Positions 11,718 to 22,864 of a stretch of 64,000 bases of DNA are shown piece after piece. The notes beneath the pieces were generated by a model. The model was not told the origin of the DNA, searched no databases, and saw only the letters and a program-made list of their open reading frames with translations. The stretch comes from Neoscytalidium dimidiatum (taxonomy: Eukaryota; Ascomycota; Dothideomycetes; Botryosphaeriales; Botryosphaeriaceae). Within the stretch, counting starts at the first letter, position 1. Each line of letters begins with the position of its first letter. The stretch spans positions 3,038,001 to 3,102,000 of the forward strand of contig CM074699.1 of NCBI GenBank assembly GCA_037367355.1. Reading direction: 5' to 3'. The translations under genes and the position numbers were made by a program.

Positions 11718-12848
11718 AATGTGATATAATAGTGTGGTGATATCGAGAAGTCGCCATGATCTAAAGAGATGATTCTTCCTGAATACTACAAAGACATTAG
11801 AGGAAGCTTACCCTGACTTTCCTATCAACTATAAACTAATCCAAAGCATCAATTATAAGATATACGATATAAAAAACGCAAACCAGCATTCTTAAGGCGC
11901 TGGAGAACCTTTTCATGAATTTAGTTCCAGAGGGTACATCATCTCTGTGCAGAGGCTGAATGTGGGACGGGATAAATTCAGGGACAACCCCAAGTGGTGA
12001 CAACAGCCGGTGGATGATCGGAGCAAGGAGTTTCGATACGGCCTGGGTATCCTTCATCTTGTAGTTGAAGTATATGTTGCGATACCTGACTTGGGACTAC
12101 GCAGTCCGTGTAGGTAGTAATCGACAACAATCGCCGTCACTACTGATCTCCCCGCTCTAGGAATTCCAGGGCAGAACATGGTGCGGTGTTCGCGCGCGAC
12201 CCAGCATTTGAACGTTGAAGATTCCAAAAACCACAGAGCGGTTCCTTCCTGTTTACGGGGCAGAGGGTCATTGTGCGATGTGTTGTAGTCTGTAAAATAA
12301 CTACTGAGCCGTGTCAGGAATCTGTTACGTTTCTCTGCTTGGGTCAATTTCCCTATGTCCTCTCTGACTGATCTCCAAAGAGCGCTTTAACCATCATGAC
12401 GGTGGTTGTGATGCAAATGTTAAATATACGAGTGGTCATTTTCCATGGCTCTAGAAATAACTGATTTGAGTCATTCCAGCCTTTTTAAGATATCCTCGAT
12501 ATCTTTCTTGTTAAGTCTCCAGGAATGAGTGGTTCCAAGCCCCTTCAGCCCTCCAGTTCCGCCCGAGCCGAGCTTGGACTCAAGATCTTCCACAGCTAAT
12601 TTGTACTGATCCAGTGGGCCTCTGTCCCCCACAAGAGAACCAATATTGCTGGACCAACGGTCTTCGGCTTTTAGCGTCTTCCAGGCGGTCTCTAATTTGT
12701 ATCAAGAGGGTATGTGCACTCATCACTTTGGCGAGACATTTATCCCTTTCCTTGGAAGCACCTCTGACAGCGGAGACGAAATCGATGGCCATGTGCGTAG
12801 CCTCAACATGGGCAATAATCCCGAAGTAGAGATACTGAGTGGGTCCAT
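11718..12848 (-). pseudogene. 5' half of the disrupted NACHT-ankyrin (NLR-like) gene
   Basis: A MDPLSIS start at 12848-12828 is the typical first residue string of fungal STAND N-terminal domains. About 10 codons later the frame shifts by one base, then continues as IIAHVEATHMAIDFVSAVRG and a RDRLEDA helix (12580-12830). A LAVEDLESKLGSGG segment follows near 12530-12600. An in-frame TGA interrupts LKRLE/LKSV near 12450. The NACHT P-loop is at 12144-12167 and reads CPGIPRAGRS rather than GxxGxGKT/S, so the Walker A Gly and Lys are changed. LIIDALD (Walker B) follows at about 11840-11856, then MATSRYHHTI near 11735-11765. There the coding text meets the right inverted repeat. With a frameshift, stops, an altered P-loop and the insertion, it cannot make a working NLR. 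Its continuation is at 1-1391. Confidence 0.8.
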
Positions 12849-13266
12849 CGATACAGCTTGTTGTGAAAATCGCGACGAAACGGTGGCGTTCGAAGTCGAG
12901 AAGGCAAGGCTGAGGGGTCTCGCACCCTTCGTGCCATCTGTCGTGAGCACCAATCAGGTGTTTTGCGCATTCAATAAACTTATCTGGAAATGGATACCGG
13001 GCCGACACAATTGTAGAACGTGTAATGTAGGGTATGAGACCCTAGTAAGATCTGGCTTTGTATTAATGTCTGTATAGTCGAGATATATGTTGAATTGAAG
13101 ACACGGTTTTCTTGGTCGTCTATCCACTGTTGAAATACCGAGTGCTCGTAGCAACTTCTTCGTCTAGTCCACCATTTAGATATACTTCTTCTACTTTCTT
13201 TCTGTTTTTGGAGGAAGACGTCGTTGAAGGAGAAGGGATACACTAAAACCCATGGACTCCTCACCT
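12849..13266. other. intergenic, NLR 5' side
   Basis: About 420 bp between the NLR start and the stop of the DUF3433 gene, both on the minus strand. I see no conserved reading frame. It presumably holds the former NLR promoter and the terminator of the membrane-protein gene. Confidence 0.5.
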
Positions 13267-16200
13267 CTACTCAGAAATTATAGTCACACCCGATGATTCA
13301 GAACCCGACCGTGTCCTCACTATGTTCCTGCCCATCAACGCCGCCTCATCCCCCCGGCCATCCATCTCCGGCACCGAAGAATCCGAAGAACCCCTCTCTC
13401 CACCCACCGGCACCATCTCCACTTCCACCGGCCCCGCATCCACCACAGGTGGCTCGTTCCAGCTCCTCTGCACCACACCCTCACCGACATCTATCCCCCA
13501 CCGCATCCGGCCTCCTCCCTCACCCCACCACCCCAGCCCCGCCCTCTCCCTCCACGTCCCCACGCCCCTCACGTCCGCCGCCCTCCCCGCGCCCGCCGCC
13601 CTCAGCCTCCCCACCAGCCCGCTCCCAGCCAGCAGCCCCAGCCGCGCCGCCACGCTGCCCGGACTCCGCGGCAGCACGGCCCGGCTCGGAAAGCGGGCGA
13701 AGACCCAGGCGAAGCACGCCGCGAGGAGCAGCACCAGCGCCTCCAGCGCGGCCGTGCTGCCGACGCTCTGCACGACCCTTGCCTGCGCGAACGCCAGCGT
13801 CCCGGCGACGGGCGCGGGAGGCGCCGCCGCGCCATCCGCCTGCGCGTTCGCGCGCGCCGTCGGCCGGAGCTCGGTGAGCATCTCGGTGGCGTACGCGGCC
13901 ATCATGTCGCGCACGGCGTGGCCGAAGGCCGGCTGCTCGAGCAGCGCGGAGACGTTGCCGAGCTGGTATGTTGCGTGGGCCGCGAGCAGCTCGAAGAAGT
14001 TGAGCGCGGAGCCGCGGGTCGGCCAGAGGGAGTCGGCGTATAGGCGGCCCGGGGCGGCGAGGGTGAGGTCGGTGGGGTCGAGGAGGGTGGCGCCGGCGGA
14101 GGCGTAGGCGTAGGGACGGAGCCAGGAGGGGAGGGTGGAGGCATTGAGGGCGTGGGTGGGGTTGGTGTCTGGGGTGATGGTTGATGGGGCATAGGTGGTT
14201 GGATTCCAGGTGTTGTCGACAGGGCTGTGGGTAAAGGTGGTGAGGGCGGTGATGGGCGTAAGGGCGAGATTGCAGGAGGTTGCGAGGATGCGAGGGAGGG
14301 AGACGTTGAGGGTGGCGGGGGAGAGGGTACCGGTTGTGAGATTGTAGCTTGAGTAGGATTTCGTGCTGCCCCAGGGGGTTGTGTTGGTGATGGGCCCGTT
14401 GATGCTGGTGTAGTCGATGAGGACGACGCGATAGGCGGAGGGGCCGAAGCCGGTGAGGCCGATGAAGGGGGGTCTGGTGCCGCTGCAGGAGCCGCCATCC
14501 CCTTCCATGTTGGTGTAGGCGCTGGCGTCGTCCGCGAAGATGAGGTCGCGGCATTGTTGGGTGTCACAGTCAGGACTGAAGGACCAGCAGTCCGTAGAGT
14601 CCATATACTGAGCTTGTACAACCATGTCGACGTCTGTGCACTCGACATCCACTGAGATGGCGGGGACAGTGGCCTCAACTGTGCTGGTGGACCCGTCTGA
14701 TGTCCCTGTGAAGTTGCCCGCACTGGTGAGGTTGCTGAAGATGATATTGTCGAGGATGCCGGCTCTTCTGGGCACGTTGAGTGACGGAGTCCTTGACCAT
14801 TCAGCGAATTGGGATGCTCTCTGGACGCTGAGGTACGAGTCACCCACGCCGTAGGTGCTCTCCAAGTATGTTACAATACTTGTGTCTACCGTGGGCTGGA
14901 TTTGGACTGTGGTAGTTGATAAGGTGACGCCATATAGGCCAGCGGCGACAATCTTGATGACTGGAATGAGAAGAATAGCAATGGAGGATGCTGTGACCGA
15001 GAAACCATAACTAGAAACCTTGGTTGCCCGGAATAGTACCAAAACATTGGGAACATCCCTCAAGTTCTGGAGAAGCGGCTCTTTATCGGGGGTCTTCTTT
15101 TGCCGTGGGTCGGACATGTTCCACAAAGTTTTGTACGAAGACATGGTCCTTACCGCACCGTCTACTCCTGAGCAAGCATATCCAACGAGAACAAGTATTA
15201 CTGTAGGGACAAAAGCGAATACATTCGATGTGACTGCAGTGTCCCCGCAGATTCCATCATTCGATCTCGAGATATGCAGAAGCAGCGCAAGAGCCACCAT
15301 TATGGCTACCAATGCGACAAGGAGGCCAGCTTTGGAGGCTAAGTAGAACGGCATCGGCTGCCAGCCTAGAGAATTTGACGTTTCTGAACGGGTAGGTGAT
15401 GGAGACTTATCATTAGGGAGACCATGAAGGTCCTGAACTTCAAGAGCTGCAGCTGGCCCATCACGGCGTACTTGCCAGGCTATAGGACCAAGGGATTCAC
15501 ATGCGTGTTTCTCCGTTTTGGTTGATTCACGAGCCACAGCTTCCTCGACTTCCTGGCCGGAACGGGATATTATGACAGCTAAGGCTGCGAGGGAGCCAGG
15601 GTCCTCCTGTAGCACACTCTTTGGTCTGATGATGGTTGCGTACATAACCGATGCGCAGCCCACGAGAATTAGAATTGCTTGCAGGGGTCGTAAAGATGCT
15701 TGCCGCACGAAGAACCGGGGACCCGCTATCGAGACTGAGCCGGGCATATGATCTGTTACATTCTTTCTGGCGAAAGCACTGACGACTTCTGCGAGAACAT
15801 TGCTGCCAAGAGTTTCCAGGTCCGGCTGCAGATTATTTCGATTCCGGAGATACGCCTCGACCGAGGAAGCTTGCTGGCCATCAACCAAGAGGGTAAAGAA
15901 AGGATCAACGGTTATGTTGCTTTGAGAGATTGCCTCTACGGCGTTGATTATCCAGTATCCTGATGCCACTGGCGGGCTGCCAGTAGGAAGTTCATAGGTG
16001 ACTGCGTATATCGTTTGGAGTTTAGCGTCGAGGGGATTGCTAAGATACAGCCATTGTGCGGAAGCAGAGGTGTTGATGTCAATCTGCGATCTTGGATCGT
16101 TTAGATGGTAGGATGATATTTCCCCGGTAGAGGCATTCGCCGAGACTGTGGCATCCTGCATGAAGAATTTTGGAGAACAGATGACACCGAGGGCATCCGT

Positions 16201-17208
16201 AATATTGTAGAATACGTCTCCCTCGTTGCAGTTTTCTCGACCAGTGCAACCATGACTGTCTTGCAAAGAGACGATTGTTCCAACTAGGAGGTCCTCAGTC
16301 GAGTTTGGAGAGCACTTGGTGACGTTAAGCCAAGCTTTAACATTTGTACGTAGAGGAGAGTCAGACTCTGTTGTGAAGTTCTGAAGGATGGGAAGCGAAC
16401 AGTTTAAGCCCGGGATACCACTTGCGTCTGCTTCCAACTGATGGTAATAGTCACCATCTTCCCAAGCGTGCTCCAACGGATGGCAATTGAAGTCGGTTGA
16501 AAAGGCTTTGACGGTTGCCTCGATTGTAGCATTACTTGGTAGGAGGTCTGACGCACCTTCAAATGATTCGAAGGCAAAGGCATCTTTTGTCCACGGAGCG
16601 AAACGGCCATTTGGCAGGCGTTGGGAGGCAACGGCAGCGTAAGGGCCAGCACCGAGATGGTCAAATGGAATGGGGAGCGTTCCATTAGATAGTTCAAGAG
16701 TGTTATCGAAAGAAAACCGAGAAGCTTTCGTGAAAGTGGTGTTGGAGGAAGTGCGGGCGAGCAAGTCAACGAAGACGAGGGAGTTGGCCAGAGCAACGGA
16801 AGCGCCGCAGAGGAAGCCTAGAGTCAGAGCCAGGAAGACCAGCCAGTGGCCATTCTTGCCTGCGTGGACGAGAGACGTGACTTCGATTTTGGAGATGTAA
16901 TCAAGAAGGATGGAGTGAGAACCCTTTGCCCATCTGTCGCTCATTCGTGACCATGGAGTAATGTTCTTGATATCACTGACCAGGGCCTTCCAGGCGAATC
17001 CTAAAGCAACGACGCCGATTGTCGGCAAGTACTTCGCGGCCCGATAAGAGTTGACGTGGTCATGGCCAGCAGGTAGGCCGTGGTTCCGCCTTACGAAAAT
17101 ATCCAAAATCTCAAGGCATATTGCGAAGAGCCAACAGAATGCTGCAAGAGGCAGAGCTCTCGACTTTCTGAAAGAGGACGGAATCCACTCGCCCGTGACG
17201 TCCTTCAT
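13267..17208 (-). CDS. DUF3433 multi-pass membrane protein
   Basis: A single uninterrupted 1313-residue frame. Hydrophobic segments lie at about residues 20-38, 60-76 and 122-148, then again at about 525-545, 635-657, 675-697 and 750-775, with a last one near 1155-1180. Between them are large loops rich in N-x-S/T sites, so most of the loops are probably lumenal or extracellular. The sequence KYLPTIGVVALGFAWKAL followed by a LLDYIS segment is characteristic of the DUF3433 family (often two copies per protein) in Pezizomycotina, whose function is unknown. The C-terminal about 130 residues are Gly/Arg/Glu-rich and probably cytosolic. The start codon at 17208 is the first ATG before the first hydrophobic segment. 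The 3' third of the gene is very GC-rich and makes long spurious frames on the other strand. Confidence 0.85.
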   Translation of the reverse strand: MKDVTGEWIPSSFRKSRALPLAAFCWLFAICLEILDIFVRRNHGLPAGHDHVNSYRAAKYLPTIGVVALGFAWKALVSDIKNITPWSRMSDRWAKGSHSILLDYISKIEVTSLVHAGKNGHWLVFLALTLGFLCGASVALANSLVFVDLLARTSSNTTFTKASRFSFDNTLELSNGTLPIPFDHLGAGPYAAVASQRLPNGRFAPWTKDAFAFESFEGASDLLPSNATIEATVKAFSTDFNCHPLEHAWEDGDYYHQLEADASGIPGLNCSLPILQNFTTESDSPLRTNVKAWLNVTKCSPNSTEDLLVGTIVSLQDSHGCTGRENCNEGDVFYNITDALGVICSPKFFMQDATVSANASTGEISSYHLNDPRSQIDINTSASAQWLYLSNPLDAKLQTIYAVTYELPTGSPPVASGYWIINAVEAISQSNITVDPFFTLLVDGQQASSVEAYLRNRNNLQPDLETLGSNVLAEVVSAFARKNVTDHMPGSVSIAGPRFFVRQASLRPLQAILILVGCASVMYATIIRPKSVLQEDPGSLAALAVIISRSGQEVEEAVARESTKTEKHACESLGPIAWQVRRDGPAAALEVQDLHGLPNDKSPSPTRSETSNSLGWQPMPFYLASKAGLLVALVAIMVALALLLHISRSNDGICGDTAVTSNVFAFVPTVILVLVGYACSGVDGAVRTMSSYKTLWNMSDPRQKKTPDKEPLLQNLRDVPNVLVLFRATKVSSYGFSVTASSIAILLIPVIKIVAAGLYGVTLSTTTVQIQPTVDTSIVTYLESTYGVGDSYLSVQRASQFAEWSRTPSLNVPRRAGILDNIIFSNLTSAGNFTGTSDGSTSTVEATVPAISVDVECTDVDMVVQAQYMDSTDCWSFSPDCDTQQCRDLIFADDASAYTNMEGDGGSCSGTRPPFIGLTGFGPSAYRVVLIDYTSINGPITNTTPWGSTKSYSSYNLTTGTLSPATLNVSLPRILATSCNLALTPITALTTFTHSPVDNTWNPTTYAPSTITPDTNPTHALNASTLPSWLRPYAYASAGATLLDPTDLTLAAPGRLYADSLWPTRGSALNFFELLAAHATYQLGNVSALLEQPAFGHAVRDMMAAYATEMLTELRPTARANAQADGAAAPPAPVAGTLAFAQARVVQSVGSTAALEALVLLLAACFAWVFARFPSRAVLPRSPGSVAARLGLLAGSGLVGRLRAAGAGRAADVRGVGTWRERAGLGWWGEGGGRMRWGIDVGEGVVQRSWNEPPVVDAGPVEVEMVPVGGERGSSDSSVPEMDGRGDEAALMGRNIVRTRSGSESSGVTIISE

Positions 17209-18047
17209 GGCCTATCTGCTCTCTTTTGGGGTAGGTGTGTCTTCTGAGTGAAGAGCCGGCGGCCGTTCTCAACCTGATAGGATATCAGCGGTGGCTCCGT
17301 TTCAATATGCTCAAGATTGCACTACTTACCTGATGCGGGCATTTCTTTTTTTTTTTTTTTTTACATAAGACGGCGGTAGCGATAAACATCTTGGACATGC
17401 TCACGGAAAAGAATGATTTAAAGGTGTGCATGCGAAATAAGCAACAGTCCAAGCGTGGATTGACCGCGAGTGCATAGCCGCGTGAGGGCGTGTCGCAGGG
17501 TTTGGGGGCCATAGATCGGCCAATCAGCACGCGTGGCAGTCTTTGCTCAGCCAGTAATTCAAACTTAAGGTGCACTTCGCCGCAATGCCAAGCTCATCTT
17601 CGCCGTCTGCAATCCTAATTTCAGAGCGTCCATGGCGGACACATGACGGGGCTGGTATGACCTTGTCGAATTACATTCAGAGCCACACGTTGTTGGCTGC
17701 ATGTCCTCAGCGCGATCGGCAGCGGCCATGGTTCGTAAGCCGCAGACAAGGCAACAACCGGCGTTTGGAAGTTTGGCCGGAGATAGGGGGGAAGTGCAAT
17801 GACGGATGTTGTTGGAAGAATGAGGGATGGAAGCAGGGTGAGTGTGCACAATGGAGTCCGCAGTTGAAGTGCGCGAGTCATGTCGGATTTCATTTCGAGG
17901 GTCCCGGTGCAGCGACATCATCGGTCCTGATGGAGCACGAGTAGCCCACGAGACGCGTCCAACTGCTCTCCATCCCACGCACTACCCTCAATCCACTCTC
18001 CCTCTCTCTCGCCGGATGGGGCACACACTCGCGTATCGCTGCCCGCC
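17209..18047. other. divergent intergenic region between DUF3433 and APM3
   Basis: About 840 bp shared by two divergently transcribed genes (start codons at 17208 minus and 18048 plus). It holds a poly-T run near 17345-17362 and pyrimidine-rich stretches close to the APM3 start (17980-18015). I see no gene here. Confidence 0.6.
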
Positions 18048-19921
18048 ATGAGCCAAGTCGAGGCCCTCTACATCTTCGATGAACACAAGTAAGTCTCTCC
18101 AGAGCCCCGCCGCCTACATCGCGCCGCGCTGACCTCTCGCGCCCAGCAACCTGATCCTCGAGCACGTCTACTGCGCCCGCCCGCCCTCCCCCCAAGCCCT
18201 ACTCCCTCTCTACCTCGCCCACCCTGCTCCGCGCCCTTCTCTTATCTACCTCCCCTCCACGAATCCGCCCACTCTCGTCCACTCCATTATCCAGGACCGC
18301 CTGCTCTTCCTCGCTCCCTCCAGCGTAGACACCGAGCCTCTACTGGTCCTCGAATTCCTGCACAGAGTCGCAGATGCGATAGAAGACTTCCTAGGCTCGC
18401 CGCTGCTGGCGAGCAAAATCGAGGCGAACTACGATGTTGTCGCCCAGCTGCTGGGCGAGATGTGCGACGCCGGAATAGTCGCCAACACCGAAGGCAACGC
18501 TCTGCGCGACGTTGTCGAGGCACCCAGCGCCATCAAGAACCTGTTAGGCAACATGGGTCTCCCTTCGTACGTGAAACTCCCATACAAACCACCCTCAGGA
18601 CTCCACCACCGCTAACAACCCCACCCACAGCTCGTCACCTGCTCTCAACCCCGCCACATCCTTCGGCCGCCCCTCCCTCAAGCCCACCCTCACACCCCCA
18701 GGCACCTCGCCAACCACCTCTCCCGTCCCCTGGCGCCGCGCCAACGTGCGCCACACCTCGAACGAGCTCTACGTCGACCTCGTCGAAACCCTCTCCGTCA
18801 CGCTCTCCCCGTCGGGCCGCCCCATCTCCGCCTTCGCCAACGGCAGCATCGCCTTCACATCCAAAGTCAGCGGCATCCCGGACCTCATCCTGCGGCTCGA
18901 CGCCCCGGGCGGCGGCGGCGTCGCCAACCTCCTGCAGCTCCCCGTCTTCCACCCGTGCGTCCGCCTCGCCCGCTGGCGCGAGCGCCCGGGCGAGCTGTCC
19001 TTCGTGCCGCCCGACGGCCGCTTCGTGCTCGCCGGCTACGAGGTCGACCTGCTCGGCCCGGACTACCTGCTCTCGCCGGCCAACCTCAAGCCAGGCCACC
19101 GCCACCCGGGCCTCAACATCCCCGCGAACGTGGAGGTCAAGACGGGCCTGGGCCTCGCCGGCAGCGACTTCGAGGTGCGCCTCTCGCTGTCCGCGCGCTT
19201 CAGGGCGTCGGGCGCGGGCGCGGGCGCGGGCGCGGGCGGTGGCGGCGCGTCCGGCGCGGCGTCGCGACCCGGCCCCGCCCGGACGGGCTCCGGGTTCGGC
19301 GCCCACGGCGGGACCAGCGCCGCGCCGCAGCTGTCGGACGTGCTGGTCCGCGTTCCCTTGCCCCCGGCCGTCAGGAACGTCGCCGATATGCGGCCCAGCC
19401 GCGGCGAGGCGCAGTACGCGCCCGGCGATGCGGCGCTCGAGTGGCGCGTCGGCGCCAAGGACGTCGCGGCGCTGCTGGCGCCGGGGATGGGCGCGGTGGC
19501 GACGCTGAGGTGTTCGGTTGTGGGGGCAGCGGGGGATGAGGACGAGGATGCTGGGGACGGTGGGGACGGCGCATTGGTGTTGGGGACCGGGCGGTACGAT
19601 TATGATGATAGTGGTGGTGGGGATGCGTTGGGCGCAGGGTACCAGTCGAGTACGCTCACGGAGAAGGGAGCGAATGGGAATGGGAATGGGAATGGCGAGG
19701 CGGATGCGCGGTTGGAGCGGAGGAGGAGGGCGAATAGGCTGCTCATGCCGAGCAGCGCGGCGCTGAGCTTCCAGGTCAAGGGCTGGTTGGCGAGTGGGAT
19801 CAAGGTCGAGAGTCTGAATCTGGATCAGAGGAAGTCGAGGGGGTTGGGGGCGGGCGTTACGCCGTATAAGGGCGTGAAGTATTTGACTGTGAGTAGGGAT
19901 GGGGTTGAGGCGAGATGTTAA
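18048..19921 (+). CDS. apm3: AP-3 adaptor complex subunit mu
   Basis: Three exons, 18048-18088, 18147-18566 and 18631-19921, join in frame to 583 residues. Both introns have GT-AG ends (GTAAGT and GTACGT donors). The N-terminus (MSQVEALYIFDEHNNLILEH) and the following about 150 residues are the longin-like domain of a mu adaptin. Residues from about 190 (RRANVRHTSNELYVDLVETL) to the end are the mu-homology domain that binds tyrosine-based sorting signals. Residues about 370-410 and 455-495 are Gly/Ala- and Asp/Gly-rich low-complexity loops, not usual in yeast Apm3. AP-3 carries cargo from Golgi/endosomes to the vacuole. The fit to AP-3 rather than AP-1 or AP-2 mu rests on the GRPISAFANGSIAFTSKVSG-type segment and on family memory. 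Confidence 0.88.
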
Positions 19922-20472
19922 GGATCGGAGTGTTGCGAAAGGGTCATGGCATCTGTGAAGCGGCTGCATGGGAGGCGTCTTTGATTGAGCCTCAATTTTG
20001 TCACCACTTTCTGCTCGAAATGCATAGCCGACACCATTTGTCACAATCAAAGAGAAAAGTATACGAAGAGTACATTTTGAAGGCAGCTGATGTTTCTTTT
20101 GCACAGTGACAGCAAATTGGTGGCTCATGTGATCTCTCAATGCCATATTTTCGGACGAAGGGAGCCGGGACGATTGAAGGCGGAGACATGGTGGGATGGC
20201 CAACAAAACAAGCGGCATAGAAGCGTTCCGGCAGGAGCACAACTAAGTCACCGCTTCAGAGGATACAGAGACATATTATGATACACGTCTATAACCACCG
20301 GGGGAATGGAGCTGACGCTACCGGGATCTCCATCATCTTGATTGGTCCATTATTCTACAACTTCGACCTACAACCCAGCATGGTTTCCCTCTCTCAATCC
20401 CTTCCCATTTCACCCCATGGCTTCGAATTCGCTCTTCAATGATTCTCGCGAGGGGATTGGATGGAGGTCCGT
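19922..20472. other. convergent intergenic region, APM3 / COX9
   Basis: About 550 bp between convergent 3' ends. No reading frame resembles a known protein. It should hold both polyadenylation regions. Confidence 0.5.
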
Positions 20473-20945
20473 CTATTGCTGGCCCAGAGCCTTGGCACGC
20501 TCATCCTCGAGCTTAGTGTAGAAAGCATCACGGTGACGGACGGCGGGGACGTGGTAGCCGTACCACCAAGCGTAACCGGTAGCGGTACCGAGGCCTAACA
20601 ATTGGGAGAAGCTGGTATTAGCGAATATACATGCACAACGGCAGGGGTTTCGCGGTTTGGTAGAAATGGTAGGCCCATCTTTGGGAATTGGCACGGGCGG
20701 TTGCGGATGCGATTCGCGGACATCTCGGGGCACAGGGTCTCGCAGAGGTGGTTTGTTGGGGGTTTGAAAAGGCTGTGAAGCGGTTTCCAGGACAGGTTTC
20801 TACGCACCGAGGGCGACGGAGAGGTCGAGGACGAGGCCTCTGCGGAGCATCTGCACCGCGGCGCGGGTTAGCGATTGCACAAGGTTGCAGGCGCGCAATG
20901 GCGCGGGGATGGAACTCAACGTACTCCAGTGATGGGCTTGACCAT
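20473..20945 (-). CDS. cox9: cytochrome c oxidase subunit VIIa
   Basis: Three exons (20925-20945, 20808-20850, 20473-20594) splice in frame to 61 residues. The first two exons code only 7 and about 14 residues (MVKPITG, then MLRRGLVLDLSVAL). The product matches the Cox9 pattern: PITG, a basic patch, one membrane-spanning helix (GLGTATGYAWWYGYH), then a conserved RDAFYTKLEDERA tail on the intermembrane or matrix rim. It is a small nuclear-encoded subunit of respiratory complex IV in the mitochondrial inner membrane. Length agrees with yeast Cox9 (59 residues). Donors are GTACGT and GTGCGT. The tiny exons explain why a simple frame scan misses the gene. ATP synthase subunit e was considered but lacks the PITG start. 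Confidence 0.88.
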
Positions 20946-21302
20946 TTTGGCGGCGGGAGTGGAGAGTGCGGAGGGCGAGTGTTGGAGGTGTTGCGGGATG
21001 GGTTTGGGGTGGTGTGACGCGGGATGCGGTGATGCTTGGGCGCAGGTCGCAGCTCCCCGGAAAAACTGTAATCCCCTGGCCGGGAAGAAACAGAGCGATG
21101 AGAGAGAGTGACAGAATTGGGGAGGGAGGTGGCCCAAGCTGTAGCCGCTGCGCGCGCGCCGCTCCGCCAACAGCTGCCGCCTCACCACCACCACTTCCGT
21201 CGCCATGCGCGTCACATAGCGCGATTCTCCGCCCTCCCCACATCCTCGCCTGCATTTTCTAACGGCCGTGACCGACTCAATCGCTCCGCCTCTCACTGCG
21301 CA

Positions 21303-22372
21303 ATGATGCCCGGTCTGCGCTACCCCGACGCCTCCATGCAGAACCACGCCGGCACGAAACGACCACTTCCCGACGAACATTCCACCTCCCTCCAACACAC
21401 TCCGTCCAAGCGCCGTCGCATCGTGCGCCATGCCATCCGACATAAGCAGCCATGGCGCGAGGATCCGTCCGTCTCCTCCCCGCAGGACGAGGCCTTCTTC
21501 CAGAGCCAAATCCTGCGCGCCATCTCAGTAGGCCTGACGTCCGTCGGCTTCGAGGGCGCAAAGCCCACCGCTCTGGAGGCATTCCGCGCTCAGGTTGACG
21601 AATGTACGCGCTACACCATCGGAGCCTTGCGGCACACACCCAGCATGATTCCTTCCGTGCTAACTCTCCCCTCCTCGCCACAGTCATGCTCCACTTCCTC
21701 GCCGACGTGCACACCTCGATGGAGCACGCCCGCCGCACGACGCCGACGCCGACCGACTTCGCCCGCGCCCTCGCCCACACGGGCTACACATCGGCGGACC
21801 TGGAACCGCAGCTGCAGCTCCCCATCCCGCCCGCCGTGGCGCTGCCGCCCGTGCCGGACGCTCCCCCGGCCGAGGAGCCGCCGCCGCGCCTCGAGGCCGT
21901 GCTGGGCCCCGAGCTGTCGGGCGCCGGCGAGAAGAACGCCCGCGCCTACATCCCGCCCCATTTCCCCGCCTTCCCCAGCAAGCACACGTGGCAGAGCACG
22001 CCCGTGTTCAGCGAGCGCGAGACCGACCCGCGGAAGATTCGCGAGAGGGCGACGCAGGAGGGCATTCTGGCGGAGCAGGCGTTGCGGAAGCTGATGGCAG
22101 CGAAGGGGGCGGGTGCCGCGAGGAAGCGCGCGCCGTCGTTGAAGGACGAGGGTGGAGGCGGGAAGAGGAGGTCGGCGCCGCAGAGCCGGCAGATGTGGGA
22201 GGAGGCGATGCGGGAGGTCATACGCGAGGATGAGGCGAAGCGCGGGGATGTGTTTATGGGCGGCTTGGAAGATGGGCAGCAAGGCGGCGATGTGGTGGTG
22301 GATACGGGTTTACTGGTCAACTACGACAAAAAATACTGGCGGAAGGGAGCACAGTCGGCGGCGTGGTCATGA
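21303..22372 (+). CDS. taf8: TFIID subunit TAF8
   Basis: Two exons (21303-21603 and 21684-22372) join to 329 residues across an 80-nt GTACGC...CACAG intron. Residues about 60-130 are a histone fold (FFQSQILRAISVGLTSVGFE, then MLHFLADVHTSMEHA and TPTDFARALAHTGY), the Bromo_TP-type fold that pairs with TAF10. Residues about 190-240 (YIPPHFPAFPSKHTWQSTP, then a RKIRERATQE helix) are the TAF8 C-terminal motif that docks in TFIID. The N-terminus has a basic, nuclear-localisation-like KRPLPDEH...SKRRRI segment. The protein acts in the nucleus in assembly of the general transcription factor TFIID. Two adjacent ATGs (21303 and 21306) could serve as start. Confidence 0.88.
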
Positions 22373-22864
22373 CGGAAGATAAGAATAGACCACATGGGTC
22401 TTGATACGCGATGTTAAAAAGGAGAGACCGGGCTAGTGGATCACAAGCATTTTTAGCGCGGCGTTTGAGGTATGGCCTTTATATGGGAATGGAGCATGGC
22501 GGGTCATGTTCATCAATATTTCTGAACGCTTGTTGCGGCCGAATATCCGCGGCAACATTATCAAGGAGGTCCGAGATACCATGATCGAAAGCGCGAGACA
22601 CGAATTGGTATTAGTCTCTGCAAGGCAAAGGAGCGCGATGAGTATGGCTGGTGTAAATTTTATTCTTTGTCTCTTACTCAACCTCGAACGTCTGTGAGAA
22701 CAGGCAGCAGCATTACGTGAATGTCCCTCAAAACTTCGTTCGGATAGGACAGTAGATGAAGAATTTTTCAGTGAGAGCAATGGGGTTTCAGCGTCAATTG
22801 AGCAAAATACATTAGGAAGCTCGACTAGCTGCGATTGCTTCCCCCGTGGTGGCGCATGAAGACG
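22373..22864. other. convergent intergenic region, TAF8 / SOM1
   Basis: About 490 bp between two 3' ends; no coding signal that I can support. Confidence 0.5.

Noticed and set aside
13293..14554. Long Pro/Ser- or Arg/His-rich frames on both strands within the DUF3433 gene
   Set aside because: They are composition shadows of the GC-rich 3' third of the gene, with no domains.
18635..20242. A 535-codon minus-strand open frame opposite APM3
   Set aside because: It lies antisense to a well-supported three-exon gene, is Arg/Ala/Gly-rich, and is explained by GC-rich third positions that remove stops.
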